DNA of 64,000 nt, taken from NCBI RefSeq assembly GCF_024763615.1, contig NC_077223.1, forward strand, positions 102,548,627-102,612,626, read 5' to 3'. This stretch comes from Phlebotomus papatasi. Taxonomy: Eukaryota; Arthropoda; Insecta; Diptera; Psychodidae. The notes under the pieces were generated by a model, which was not told the origin of the DNA, did no database searches, and saw nothing but the letters and a program-made list of their open reading frames with translations. Positions 23,841 through 35,372 of the stretch are shown here, piece by piece; within the stretch, counting starts at the first letter, position 1, and each line of letters begins with the position of its first letter. Position numbers and translations under genes: made by a program.

Positions 23841-24337
23841 GAGGGGAATTCTGTAAAGGCGTCTACACATTGGGAGCAATTTTCGTCAAAAATTGCGTTT
23901 TTGACAGAAATTTGACGTTTCCCCCTACAACGCTGCAGGGAATTTCCTTCAAAAAAGCAATTTTTGACAAAAATTGCTCCCAATGTGTAGAGGCCATAAC
24001 GCTCTGGCAATGCCTTATGACAAATTGGGTTCGAATCTTAGAAGAGCTTTTTCGAAAATGCGATTCTGTAGCCGTGACATTGCGATTTCAGCTCACGTGG
24101 CATTGTCAGAAGTCACATATTTGAGATTTCTGGCAATTCAAATGACAAGGAATTTTCTTAAACAAATCAACAAATACGTACTGTATTTTCATTAAATAAT
24201 CAAGTAAAGGGATTTCATTGAAAATTCAATGAATTGCATTTTCGAACTCGTATGATATGACAAAAAAAAGCTCGAATGGCATTGTCAAGTTTCGAACTCA
24301 CGCGTGACAATGCCACGAAAATTACAGAATTCCCCTC
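23841..24337 (+). mobile_element. GAGGGGAATTCTGTAA element, copy 1
   Basis: The ends are GAGGGGAATTCTGTAA and TTACAGAATTCCCCTC, 497 bp. The MITE at 23858-23995 sits in its left end. Internal words GACAATGCCAC and TGACATTGCGATTTC are shared with the inverted copy at 30238-31689. Confidence 0.75.
23858..23995. mobile_element. GGCGTCTACACATTGGGAGC foldback MITE
   Basis: The arms are GGCGTCTACACATTGGGAGC and GCTCCCAATGTGTAGAGGCC. Inner AAAATTGC.TTTTTGAC arms also pair. It is 138 bp, nested in the element at 23841. Confidence 0.75.
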
Positions 24338-24600
24338 CAGAACACACACCTTTTAGTTCAGTATAATTTCATGAAATCAAAATTCGCGTCCCTTTCTTTC
24401 TCAACAGATTTGCATAAGTCTATTCTACTCTTTTGGTCTCAAAATTAAACTAAACTAAATTTAATTTGGTTTAATATTCAAATGAAGAAGAATAGTGCAA
24501 AAAAGTGTGATAGACATATGCAAAGCTTTTAAGAAAGAGGGGGATGTTAATTTTGACTTTATAAAATTTTCCTGATCTAAAAGATGTGCTCGAGTCATTA

Positions 24601-25815
24601 GGGGAGACTGGGGCAAAAAGTCACAAAACGAATATTTTATTTATTTTTTTTTACAAACTACTCGAGCATCTACACCGTTACCGCTCTACAATTTAGTGAA
24701 AGTAATTTTCCTCTATTTTGTAAGGAAATACGTTTATTCAGCCGATTCCTAAAAGGTAATTTTGTGACCATTCTCAAAAATGCTGGGGCAAATAGTACCA
24801 GACATGGGGTATTACCATATTTTGATTCGCTTCATTACGGGCTTCCGTAAATTTGAATAAATTACCTAGAGGACATATTTTGATATAAAATTTATTTATC
24901 TACATTCTTGTACAACACCGTTTTCTCTATCTGAACGAAAAAAGCGCTTTTGCAAGCTATTTAAAAAAAAATACACAAAAGACTACAAATCGTTTGAGCA
25001 ATACAAACAACAAGCGGCGAGACATGGCAATGATGTTTCTTTCCGTGAGACACATATTGCTTCAATTTTTGCTACTTTTTGCTCTATACCTTTTGTTACT
25101 TTTTACCCCAAGTGGTCAATCTTAATAAAAGGATATCTGGAGAAAAAAGCCTTTGTGAAATTTTAAAATAGATAGCGGATTCGTATTCAAGGAATCCAAA
25201 TTATTTAGGAAATAATAGAGAATCGGTGAGCGTCGGGGGATGGGGTAGCTTAGAAAATGACGATTCTTAGAAAAAGAGTCTCACAAAAAGAGTCCATATT
25301 AAAGACAGCAAGAAAAATCTTTAACAGCTATAATTAAGAAAAAATATCAAGAATTCAAAGTGCAGAGCCCCATATCCCATGCCCTGTGAAACCCCAAACC
25401 AATTGACAAAGCAAGAAAATTCTAGATTTGACCACTGAGGAAGGTTTGGACTCAGAGCCGAAAGCTTTGGGAAGAATCGTCTTTTTCTAAGGTACCCCAT
25501 TCCCCGACGCTCGCCGGTTCTATATTATTTGATTTATTCGTCGGAAAATACTCGGAATATTTAGGAAATATTCATCAGTGCATCAATTTTGGAAAATAAG
25601 TAGGTAATAATTGATATCTACTCCAAGCAAAATATTTCAAAAATAGGGCTAAAAATTTTCATATATTTTTTTATTTTCTAAATTCCTTGTTCGAATTGTA
25701 AGAAACTTACGACATTGAAGAAGGTATCTATGGAAAAAATTTAAGCCGCTTTTTTATCTTGGAAGATATTGAATTTTGAATTTTTCGATTTGTGACTTTT
25801 TGCCCCAGTCTCCCC
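24601..25815 (+). mobile_element. GGGGAGACTGGGGC element, copy 2 (interrupted)
   Basis: It is flanked by TA and has full inverted ends GGGGAGACTGGGGCAAAAAG and CTTTTTGCCCCAGTCTCCCC. It aligns throughout with copy 3 at 37677 except for the hairpin insert at 25215-25557. Its own length is about 860 bp. Confidence 0.85.
25215..25557 (+). mobile_element. Hairpin retroposon HP2 with hammerhead-like core
   Basis: This 343-bp insert is bounded by perfect 13-bp duplications, TATTTAGGAAATA (25202-25214 and 25558-25570). The empty site is seen in copy 3 of the host element. The inverted arms include GGTGAGCGTCGGGG and CCCCGACGCTCGCC, extending about 45 bp. The core at 25435 reads CTGAGGAA, GGTTTGG, loop, CAGAGCC, GAAAGCTTTGGGAAG. 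The 3' tail is TTATTCGTCGGAAAATAC. Confidence 0.8.
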
Positions 25816-25943
25816 TACTGTTTTTTTGGACATGTTTTTTTAAATTGTCGGTGGTAAAAAACTAGGTGGACTTAGTGGGTTTCATTCAGATCATAAACTT
25901 TTGACAAAGGTGCCTCAAAAAAATATCAAAATTTATTTTCCTG

Positions 25944-26000
25944 AGGGAAGGTCTAGTTCCTTCATGGAATGTTGTGTCAGCATTATTATTATTATTATTT
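25944..26000 (+). mobile_element. SINE 3' end fragment
   Basis: GGGAAGGTCTAGTTCCTTCA, then GGAAT.TTGTGTCAGCATT, and an (ATT)n tail match the 3' end of the SINE at 39436-39705. Confidence 0.7.
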
Positions 26001-26019
26001 TCCTGAATTTATTGATAAT

Positions 26020-26165
26020 AACCAGAGCACAATAACTTTTATTTGTAAACATGTTTTCAAAATTTTCCGTGAGAGTAAGCGAGATGACTATATTTAGATT
26101 TCATTCACTCTCACTGAAATGTCAAAAACATGTTTACAAAACAAAAGTTATTGTGCGTTGGGCAT
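26020..26165. mobile_element. Short foldback MITE (GCACAATAAC family), copy 2
   Basis: GAGCACAATAACTTTTATTT and AACAAAAGTTATTGTGCG are inverted. It is adjacent to copy 3. Confidence 0.75.
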
Positions 26166-26269
26166 TGAGCACAGTTTTGGGAAGTAAATAAATAAATAAA
26201 TAAATAGAAGCTACAACTTTAAGGTTGTAAACTCCTTCGTCTGCCTTGAATATTGTGCGTTGGGCATAA

Positions 26270-26414
26270 TGCCGAACGCACAATAACTTTTGTTTAGTAA
26301 ACATGTTTTTGACATTTCAATGAGAGTGAGTGAAATCGAGATTTACTCATCTCGCTCACTCTCATAGGAACTTTTGTAAACATATTTAAAAACAAAAGAT
26401 ATTGTGCGCTGGGC
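26270..26414. mobile_element. Short foldback MITE (GCACAATAAC family), copy 3
   Basis: GCCGAACGCACAATAAC and ATATTGTGCGCTGGGC are the ends. A loose extra right end (ATTGTGCGTTGGGCATAAT) at about 26251-26269 suggests a further truncated copy between copies 2 and 3. Confidence 0.75.
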
Positions 26415-26558
26415 ATAATATGTATAAAGTGTAAGATGTGTGTTAATGTGTAAAGTCAATAATATTTGCTTAGTGCAAATATTCTTAGGTATGGGTCATT
26501 CATTATTTCTTGATGTGGGAGGAAGCCGTTGAGTTGTTCATGTCCAGTTAAAAGATTA

Positions 26559-27115
26559 CAGTAGGGGAAAGTGCTCTCACTTCGAACGTTCATGCCTTCG
26601 AATCATGTGAATTTCTTTTCTTTTCCGTAAGAGATTTACACTAAATTATCACGGAATTATCAACAATTGATGATAAGCCAACCAATATTTAACAAAAATG
26701 TATAAGTCTCTTAGGAAAACTAAAAGATAATTCACATTATTCGAAGGCATGAACGTTCGAAGGGAGAGTACTTTCCCCTAGACTCTCTCAAATTCGGGCA
26801 TTTGGGACCGAAATGTCATCCGAATTAGAGAGAAATTCGGGCGACAAAGTTTTTGAAATGCAACGATTTTTTTTATTCATCTTCACACTCATTAAGTTTA
26901 CTTACTCATATTTATAGTAAGTGTCATAAAAATCCCTTAATAATGCAAAATCACATCATAACTAAGGCAATTCAATGCAAATTTTAGCATATTTTCTTCA
27001 TTTAATTACCAAGATCAAACTTGAAAAATGTCAACAATTTTTTTTCAAATTTAACTGCTGCCCGAATTAAAAAGTATCCCGATCTTAAAAGAGCCGAATT
27101 AGCAAGAGTCTACTG
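26559..27115. mobile_element. Tigger-like MITE (CAGTAGACTCTC), copy 1, interrupted in its end repeat
   Basis: CAG (26559-26561) and TA are separated from GACTCTCTCAAATTCGGGC by the MITE at 26564-26778. The right end is GAATTAGCAAGAGTCTACTG with TA following. The uninterrupted copy is at 50732-51060. Confidence 0.8.
26564..26778. mobile_element. TA-flanked MITE, GGGGAAAGTGCTCTC
   Basis: The ends GGGGAAAGTGCTCTC and GAGAGTACTTTCCCC are followed inward by TTCGAACGTTCATGCCTTCG and its complement. TA lies at 26562-26563 and 26779-26780. It is 215 bp. Confidence 0.85.
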
Positions 27116-29927
27116 TAATTAGTTAGGAAGCTTCGTAATAAACATTGGAAGCTTCGTAATCACTAAATTTTCTATGTTTTACAATACATATATGACTCAT
27201 CGCAACCATATTTTAAAAACTATGGGAAAGTGGCCAGTTTTTAAAATATATTGGGAAGTCACGTTTATTGAGAAACATAGGAAAAATTTAGTTATTACTA
27301 AGCTTTCAATGGTATCAACCATGGGCACTTTCCCCTAGTACAATCAGGTGCAGTCAATATTAGTGAAAACTTGTCAGTATTTTCAAAATTTCAAAATTGA
27401 ATAATTCCGTTGATTTTCTTGAGGCTTAAGCCGACAGAGAAATCCAAGTTTAACTATATACCACACTTTCACAATTCATCCCCTTTTCTCTAGTTAAATC
27501 AAGGGCTATTTTGGGGTGGTGGTGGTGAGGGAGAGAAGAACTATAGCGCCCAGTGTACAATAACCCACCCCCGCCCTAAAGTCTAACAGGATTAAGGCAT
27601 CCAGGCGGATTTGTTGGAAAACCTTTACGTATCTCTCAAACTTATTCCCATCTCCTTCAACATCCCCTTTTTGGAATCAACCTCATGCACAATATACCAA
27701 AATTTCCTCAGCTATATAGCCATTTGATCCAGCTTATGGGAGGAAAATCGAAGAATTTTATAGACTAACATTATAAATTCATGCTTTGATTTATTAATGA
27801 ATAATGGACGTTTTCGACTCTTCCTTTTCAAAGGCAAAATATTATTGGGCTAAATCATAAACTGCGATTTTCACAAAGATTAATTCATCACAGGAAATTC
27901 CCATCCCTCGGAATGAGTGAGAGAAAATTGTCTGAGGATATTATTTATGAACTAATCGATTGGAAATTATATTGGATGGGGGTGGTAAGCTCTTGAAAAA
28001 TTCATTTAGTTTGTGCAATATTTGCAATATGCCACAATTAAATAAATTTTGTGAATAGGTTTTTATTAGGGAAAATTGGAAAAACATAGAAAGGGAGAAG
28101 GGGGGGGGGGGTATTTTAGAAATTAGTATTTTGCTTTTGGGAATACTTTTGGTGCCCCCCTAAAATAATTTCCCGCATACAGTACTTTGTGTTTTAAATG
28201 GTTTTGTTTGAGTATTATATTTTTGATTTAATAAAGTGCCTCTGTGGTGGCAAATAAACCGCAAATTATTCATTTAAAATAATTATTTCATCCCCTGAAA
28301 ACCCCACCCCCCCATTTCAAACGTGCGTGGAAAATTTACAAGTTTCGAATGGGGAGGGTATAGGGTGTGGAAAAATACTTTTCAGGTGGGAAATACGATG
28401 GGGATTCTCCATTGAGCATCATTGTCATCGCAACCACCTCAAATGTCCCTCCACTAACGGCAATTATTCAAAATTTGTTCACACATGAACACCGAGGAAT
28501 AAAGCCCAAGTTGCGGGGGTGGGTGACCAAATGTACGGGCGGGATCACGCGTAAACCGCACAAATAGACACCCCCCTGGCCATCCATCCACCGGGGAACA
28601 ATTTTCCAAAACGGGGAAAATTGGCACCCAATGTGGTGATTGCGTGCCACCATAAAAGTTGATATTCCTGTCCATTCGTCCATTCGGAGGGATGGGAGAT
28701 ATGCGTTTTGGAGAACAAAGTTAAAAACATACCACGAAATATTTTATTGCAAGAGATTACAGGTGGTAATGAGCTTACCAGTAATTTTATTAATTATTCC
28801 AATTAACATGACAAAATGCACTTGAGCAGGGGGGGTAGAAATACACTTCATCAACATGATTTTTCCCTTATGCGATATTTTCCAAATTGATGAACACACA
28901 TTTATCCAATCCCCCGGAAATTCATTTTGAAAATTTTACCCATAACAAATTTTGTCATCCTATTTATGGGAGAGAGAGGGGATGCACGAGATTTCAATCA
29001 AAAATTGAAAATTGTTTCCCCCCCTTGTTCAGTAATTATACAACTTAAAATAATATTATTTGCGGTAATCTTCTAGAGAGATTTGTCCAATGACAAAACT
29101 ATTGATGAATTTAAATGGATGCCCACAAGCTGATTTTTGAATTATCGAGTGTAATTTACAGACACAAGAGTATTAAGCCTAGTTCGATAATTTATTTATT
29201 AGCAGGTGATTACAGAAAAATTAATCATTAAATTGTTGCGAAAATTACAAATGAATTCATCAAACCAGCAAGAATTTTCGATTTTCAATTATTATTATTA
29301 CGTTATTCAGGGGGTTGACATTAGCTCTGAAAAATGCGACCAGTTTTAGTGTAAATTTTTTCCTGTTTTCGTACACATTTCACGAGATACCTCCGAAACT
29401 ACATAGGTTGCCAATTTGGGATTTTCGGTTGCCTATTCCATATTAAATTGGCTTTTATTTTGTATTTGTAGTTTTTGCTAAATCATTCCACAATGACAGA
29501 AAACACCGAATGAACTCCAAAGTTTTTTCGGCACGCTAGAAACACATGGGAAACATAGGAAAAGTCATGCCCCTGACGTTATTCCACTCAGGGATTTTCT
29601 ATTAAACAACTGAAAATTGGAGAGGGAAACACGCAGGACAGGTTTATATCCTCCTTACGTTTTTATGACCTATTTATTACCACATGTAAATTACCGCATT
29701 TCACTACGTCACAGTAAGTAAATTTGTGGTAATGACAATTAATTAAACAGGTTACTTGATAAAGAAAGATACGGCAAAGCATCTCGTCTTTGCAAACTGC
29801 TCGTACTCGTGAAAAAAAGTTCTCTGTGAATTTGCCTTACGATACGACTGATTATAATAAGTAAGAAAACAATTTCAAAATAGAAAATTATTCAATAAAT
29901 GCGTATTTTAAAATGTTTTAGCATGAG
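27116..29927. other. Mostly single-copy intron
   Basis: About 27120-27345 holds weak inverted words (AATTTTCTATG / CATAGGAAAAATT, GAAAGTGGCC) and ends CACTTTCCCCTA. It may be a decayed MITE. Positions 27346-29927 have no recognised repeat. A run of 12 G lies at 28100-28111, and 28300-28700 is GC-richer. Confidence 0.45.
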
Positions 29928-30100
29928 TAACAAGAATATAGACAATCACCATCATTATCATTTTCAATCGATTATTCCTATTGGGGTCGCGTGCCCATGA
30001 CACCCAATTTAGCAGCCCACGCTTGTCGATCCTCCGCCACTTTAGGAAGATGTTAATGTTCACTTTTGACGGGGTCACCGAAGACCGAAAGTCGATATTT
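29928..30100 (-). pseudogene. LINE 3' end fragment (minus)
   Basis: Read on the minus strand, GATCGACAAGCGTGGGCTGC then GGGCACGCGACCCCAATAGG, and a degenerate GAAAATGATAATGATGG tail, match the 3' end of the LINE remnant at 32008-32405. Only the last codons and tail remain. Confidence 0.65.
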
Positions 30101-30237
30101 CTTACCGTTTGCACTCCAGGCCGGTGACAAGTTGAAAAAAAGCGAATTATATAACTGCTATCTCTTTGAGTTCCAGTAGTAATAATGACAGTTAGGTCCC
30201 TATTAGGTTCTCAAGCAACTTATTAGATTCTCCTTTA

Positions 30238-31689
30238 GGGGAATTCTGTAATTTTCGTGGCATTGCCACGCGTGCGTTCGAAAACTTACAACCCAAATAG
30301 CAATTTGGAGTAAGATTACCTTTGGATGTATGTATTCTGGATTCCAAAATCGGGTCCTATGACGGTCGTCTGAGAGTCGAATGACGGAAAATGGGGAATA
30401 ATATGACGGTAATTACGGGAGTAATTTGGCGTCACAATAACTCTAAAATTACTCGCTCACGACTAAAATATGACGTCGACTTCCAGTAACTTCCAGTGTC
30501 CCTATAAAAAATCTTTCCCTCACTGGGTATATCTGAGGGGAAATTTCACTTGTCAAATGGCAAATAGAACTGTTCAGTCCTGTAAATCCGCAAAGTAATT
30601 GATATTTTCGCATGTTTTCTCAACAATATTATAGTGTGCGTGCATTTGGGAGGAAAAGCTCCCCCGGTAGAGATGTGTGTTGTGATTTGAAAAAGTACAG
30701 TACCGACAGGAATTAAATGAAAATTAGGCAATTTTTTGCATGATAAACACACAAACATTTTTTTTCTAAAATGAAATTTTGTAGTTCACAAGTTTGCTCC
30801 ATTTTCTAGAGTGTCCTGTGATTAAAATTTTGTGTTGAAAAGATCTATTTAGTGAAATTTTTAAAAGATTTTTTTTGTGTTGTTGCTATTCATTTGGAAA
30901 ATTTTTGACATGTTGGATGGTTCATGCAGCAATAGTCGAATGGCAAAAATCTTCGCAAATGTGAGTAGTGAATTAAGGAAGCATTAGAGAAATTCACATA
31001 GAACGTAGTGGAAAACGATAAAAAATGTGAAGAATTGTTGAGAAAATAGTGTCTACGGGGGTAGTGCAATACAAAGTTGTGAAATGCACTTAACGTCGTC
31101 ATTTAAAGTGCGTACGTCGATTTGGTACTTATGCGGTAGAGAAGGACGCCAAATGCATTGTTTTTGCTTTTGAAAAAGACCGTCGTTTGGAGTCGCTTTT
31201 GTTACTGCATGGCAGAGTAAACTTTAGAACCGTAAAATAACGATAATATTACTAATTCAATCTTGAGCAATTCCGTGACCAAAATATGACAGGAATATGA
31301 CTAATTTTTAAGATTTCAATTAGATTTCAACCATTTCTTGTACTCTAAAAACCAGTCAATTTTGAGTCAGAGTAATTTTTTACGGATTGGGAATGCCAAT
31401 TGAGCTTTTTTGTCATATCATATGAGTTCGAAAATGCAATTCATTGATTTTTTAATGAAAACCCTTTACTTGATGATTTTATGAAAATACAATACGTCTT
31501 GGTTGGTTTGTTTAACAAAATTCATTGTCATTTGAATTGCCAGAAATCTCAAATATGTGACTTCTGACAATGCCACGTGAGCTGAAATGGCAATGTCATG
31601 GCTACAGAATCGCATTTTCGAAAAAGCTCTTCTAAGATTCGAACACAATTTGTCATATGGCATTGCCAGAGCTTTACAGAATTCCCCTC
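30238..31689 (-). mobile_element. GAGGGGAATTCTGTAA element, copy 2 (interrupted)
   Basis: The left end is GGGGAATTCTGTAATTTTCG and the right end is GCTTTACAGAATTCCCCTC. It is inverted relative to 23841-24337. Alignment breaks at about 30288 and resumes at about 31390, so about 1.1 kb of other DNA was inserted, starting CCCAAATAGCAATTTGGAG and ending TTTTTTACGGATTGGGA. Confidence 0.7.
30288..31389. mobile_element. Unclassified 1.1-kb insert
   Basis: This DNA is absent from the other copy of the host element. It has many ATGACGG/GACGTC words near the left end and AGAGTAATTTTTTACGG at the right, with no recognised protein. The short reading frames at 30546-30758 and 30890-31102 (minus) lack any domain. 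The type is unknown. Confidence 0.5.
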
Positions 31690-32007
31690 CTTGAAGCCTT
31701 TCGTTATGCACTTGGGGATTTAAACACTTCATGTGTAAAATATAAGTGAATCAGAATTTGTTTGTACTATACCTTGCTTATAATTAAAACACATCTAAAA
31801 ATGAAGTGTATCGATGCTTTAGTTCTTGAGATATTTGCAAAAAAATGGCTTCTGGAAGTGAAGCTGTTAGATAAGAGGCAAACGCATCAGGTATTTCGAT
31901 TCCTGGGATTGATTTGGGGAGAGAGGAATTTTCATAACATTCCAATTCGCCAAATTTGTCTATTTAGTCAGAAAATTGTTCGTTCTGCTTTAAAAACGAA
32001 AAAGTAA
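31690..32007. other. Intron, nothing recognised
   Basis: A reading frame at 31762-32007 (81 codons) has no recognisable domain and abuts the LINE remnant. Confidence 0.4.
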
Positions 32008-32405
32008 GATCGCGAGTGTAAGCTGCCGAGATGCGGTACCTCCGCAGGAATCACTCGCAGAGATCGAGTGAGGAACGTAGCCATTCGTGAGGAGCTAAGG
32101 CTCGAGGAGTTGCTTCTTTTGAGTTGAGGGATCACATCTTCGATAATATGGTCATGTTCAACGCATGAATGAAGAAAGATTCCCCAGTAAAGCTGAGCAA
32201 GCCATTATGAGGAGACCTCAACCTCGGGACAGATCTAGGACAAGGTGGCTGAATTAAATTCAAGATCTTGCCTTGGAGCGTCTTGGGATTGAACCCGAAC
32301 ATTTTCCTGGAGTGAAGGGGGATCGACAAGCGTGGGCTGTTAACTTTGATGTCATAGGCCCGCGACCCCAATAGGCATCAGCGGTTGAAAATGATGATGA
32401 TGATG
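32008..32405 (+). pseudogene. LINE (non-LTR retrotransposon) reverse transcriptase C-terminus, broken
   Basis: This is a relic of the C-terminal region typical of endonuclease/reverse transcriptase LINEs. At 32022-32046 it reads AEMRYLRR. A frameshift follows, then TRRDRVRNVAIREELRLEE. Further on it reads YGHVQRMNEERFPSKAEQA (from 32147), a damaged RxRTRWLN segment with an in-frame stop, and LERLGIEPEHF with GDRQAWAVN. The 3' end is CAGCGGTTGAAAATGATG with a (GAT)n tail, as in several insect LINE clades. Endonuclease and polymerase domains are absent (5' truncation). The clade cannot be fixed from this end alone. Two shorter copies of the same 3' end are at 29928-30100 and 35764-35822. Confidence 0.8.
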
Positions 32406-33404
32406 TATTTAAACTTTAAAAGCCTTATCAAAATAATATTTAATAGGGTCAAAGGAACACCTTTTTTAACTGAGAGCTCTTATTGACAGTATCAATATTA
32501 GAGTCCCAATGATCATGATACCATGAAGTGTCAATAGGTATTCCCTTAACCCTACATGACTAGAGAGAATATTTCCGAAAATATCATGAAAAGTTACATG
32601 AATTTTCAAGCTCGTCTGTGTATTTAAACTTAGAGAGAATCATCAAAACAACATTCATCTGAAATTAAGTGAATATAAAATCCCTTAATCTCCTAAAAAG
32701 TATCTGAACTAAAGTATTAAAGTGCGTTGAGTGAAAGAGAGGGCTTAAGATGGAGTTTATCTGAAAATATTGAGCATTTGGATTGATGTAAATTCTTCTT
32801 GTACGTCACAATCTCTCTCTCTGGCAAATGCCAAATAGATTGTGCTGCCGGTACCCGAACCCTCCTCGGCCCAGGTCACATCATCAACAGCTGGCGCTCT
32901 GTTGCATGCGCGAGGTATCAGATAAATCAGGTACATATAGATTCTATGTGACCCGACTCCCAGTACATAATACTCTGTTGTTCAGGATTAACACATAGCA
33001 GGAATTAGAGCATTAGCGAGGCTCGAGGATTAAATGTGATTCGTTCCGTGCGACTCTATCTCCTCTTTCTGCTGGGCAAAAGTGCTACTGGGGGAGTGAG
33101 ATGGGCAAAAGTGGTCGCCTCTAAATACGATTTGTTTCCGAATTTATTTGTCCAGTGAGGGATTTTGTTATAATATTTGTTTTGAAAAGAGTGTGAGAGA
33201 GTGTTGGAAAATAGAAAACCCGGGACACATGATCACCAATCATTTTCAAAATCACCTCTTCGATGGTGCTAAAGCCTCAATCAATACGCAATAGACTCAG
33301 GATAGGCTTTTGGGTATTGCCTTAAATTTCTGAGAGACCCTACTTTTTTTTGCGTTGGTTAGTTAATTTGCTTTTTGCCTCTATGAATAATAGAAATCCC
33401 ACTT
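32406..33404. other. Single-copy intron with GC-richer core
   Basis: No repeat was seen. The core 32820-33070 is unusually GC-rich for this intron. It holds AGGTCA (32873-32878), an E-box CAGCTG (32888-32893) and two GGATTA words (32985-32990, 33027-33032). It is a candidate enhancer. Nothing here codes. Confidence 0.45.
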
Positions 33405-34283
33405 ATACACTGAGAAAAAAAATAGTTGGATTCGAATTATTATACAGATGAAACCTAATTTGAGAATGAGAAAGAAATTAGAATTTAAGACAAAGTATAA
33501 AAAATAACATTCTCTAATATAATAAATAAATATAAAAAAAGTAATTAAATTAAAATAATTTATAATTGTATATTACTATAATCACAATTTGTTATAAAAG
33601 ATTGAAATTTCAGCCATATAATATTTAATCTAATTTTCGGCTTTGTAGATAAATTTTTCTATATATTTTTTAAATTTGTTGCAAAGACATTAAGTCAATA
33701 TCTCTAACCGTTTGATCTGATTGTATCTTATCGCAAAGAATAAATAAAATAAGTCAATTACCGATTCATTATTATAAGTTGAAACGGATACATTCATTGA
33801 CATTTCAAAACTTTTCAAATAAATAAAATTATGGCTAAATTTCCATTTATTTTGTATTTTTATATTTTTTTATTTGCTATGCAGTTAATTAATAAAATAC
33901 GAAAAATAAATCAATTTGATGAATAAACTCTCAAGAATTATTGTACTTAGATTTTGTTGAAATATTCTATAAAGATTTTTCATATAAAAGTTATTTATCT
34001 TTTGAAAAATCATTTTATCCGGTTTTGAGATATGCCAAAAAACATTGTTTTAGAGAGGTGAAAAATAAAATTAAAAAAATAAATAAATAAATAAACGGCA
34101 TCTTAAGAGAATATCGACCTATAGAAAGAGTAACCCGATTTCTTTGATTTTCTAAATTATTCAGAAACATGCAGTATAAAGAATAGATAACGAATTACCT
34201 CTATTACTTTATTGAACCGGATAAATATATGTTAAAAATTAAAAGTCTTTCCATACTATTGATCTTGGTTAAATCGACTGACA
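33405..34283. other. Very AT-rich intron
   Basis: It begins ACACTGAGAAAAAAAATAG, which resembles a MITE end, but no matching right end was found. It includes an (AAAT)n run near 34077-34098. Confidence 0.4.
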
Positions 34284-34291
34284 AATTAGTT

Positions 34292-34419
34292 CAAAGGTGT
34301 GCAAAAACCGTTGAAACCGAATTAACGTCAAAATAAGTTTGTTATAGTAGCGTTTTGGCCATTAACGTACATGTTTCATTTGACGTTTATTCGGTTTCAA
34401 CGATTCTCGCACGCCTCTG
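34292..34419. mobile_element. hAT-like MITE with 8-bp duplication
   Basis: AATTAGTT lies at 34284-34291 and 34420-34427. The ends CAAAGGTGTGCAAAAACCG and, inverted, CAGAGGCGTGCGAGAATCG match the hAT-type CARAGG pattern. An inner GTTGAAACCGAAT pairs with its complement. It is 128 bp. Confidence 0.85.
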
Positions 34420-34500
34420 AATTAGTTACTTAAAAATATTCAGTTTTGATCTTTCAAGAATCTAAAAGACAGAATTTCCTTTATTAGGTCTTCAGACATA

Positions 34501-35298
34501 GGGTTCAGCCCTATGCTGCCCAAAATCACGAAATCCCCAAGAGAAATATTTTCGAATCGGTCAAAATCCCGAATAGATAAAACCCTGAAAATTCCGAAAA
34601 GCCAAAATCAAGAAAAAATAAAATCTGGACAGGTAAGAATTTTCAAAACCGAAATTCCGAAAGTCAAATAGCAAAAGCCTAAATTTCGAATAGGCTATCC
34701 CAAATGGACCAAATCGCAAAAAGCCCAATCTGGAATGGGTCGAAATCCGAAGTAGGCGAAAATCCCGAAAAGTCAGAATTCCAAAAAGTCAAAATTCCGA
34801 ATTGACTAAAATCCTTAATACGGGTTTCAGACTTAAGGCTTTACCATCTGGCTTATCAGGGATGATTTTTTTAGGAAATTGTTATTTTGCATTTGATATT
34901 AAGTGCATAATTGATCCATTTAGATTTTGACAAATCAATAAAATTGCTTATTATTTAGATTTTTGAGACCTTCGGGAACTGGACTAAACCTCTAGTCTGA
35001 AGCCGACATAATGGGACAAAATCCCGAAAAGACAAAATCTTCAATGATCAAAATCCTGCAGAGGATGAATTTATACAGAGAATTATATATAGAAAAATTT
35101 TCAACACAGAAAATTTCGCTTTTCACTTTTAGGAATTCGGTATTCTGGCGTTCTGAATTCTGGATTTCAGGATTTTGGCCCATTCGGGGTTTTTGTTTTT
35201 CAGGATTTTGGCTTTCGGAATTTCGTCATTTCAAAATTTCGGCTTTCGGGATTTTGCCTTCCGGATTTCTGCCTATTCGGGATTTAAACAAAGACCCT
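34501..35298. mobile_element. Foldback-like element 1 (CCAAAATCCCGAAA repeats)
   Basis: The left arm is an imperfect array of 16-18 bp units like AAAGTCAAAATTCCG (34515-34815), followed by an inserted MITE (34819-35007) and a few more units. The right arm is the complement (GGATTTTGGC, 35128-35283). The ends are GGGTTCAGCCC and AAAGACCC. It is non-coding. Confidence 0.6.
34819..35007 (+). mobile_element. GGCTTCAGACCT MITE, copy 2
   Basis: The ends are ACGGGTTTCAGACTTAAGGC and CCTCTAGTCTGAAGCCGA, with the family word GGGAACTGGACTAAACC. It sits inside the Foldback-like array. Confidence 0.75.
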
Positions 35299-35372
35299 TT
35301 TCAGCTGATAAATTACCGGTTCATAACCGATATCTAAGTCTTATCCGAAATTCAATGGTATTATTCTTAAAG

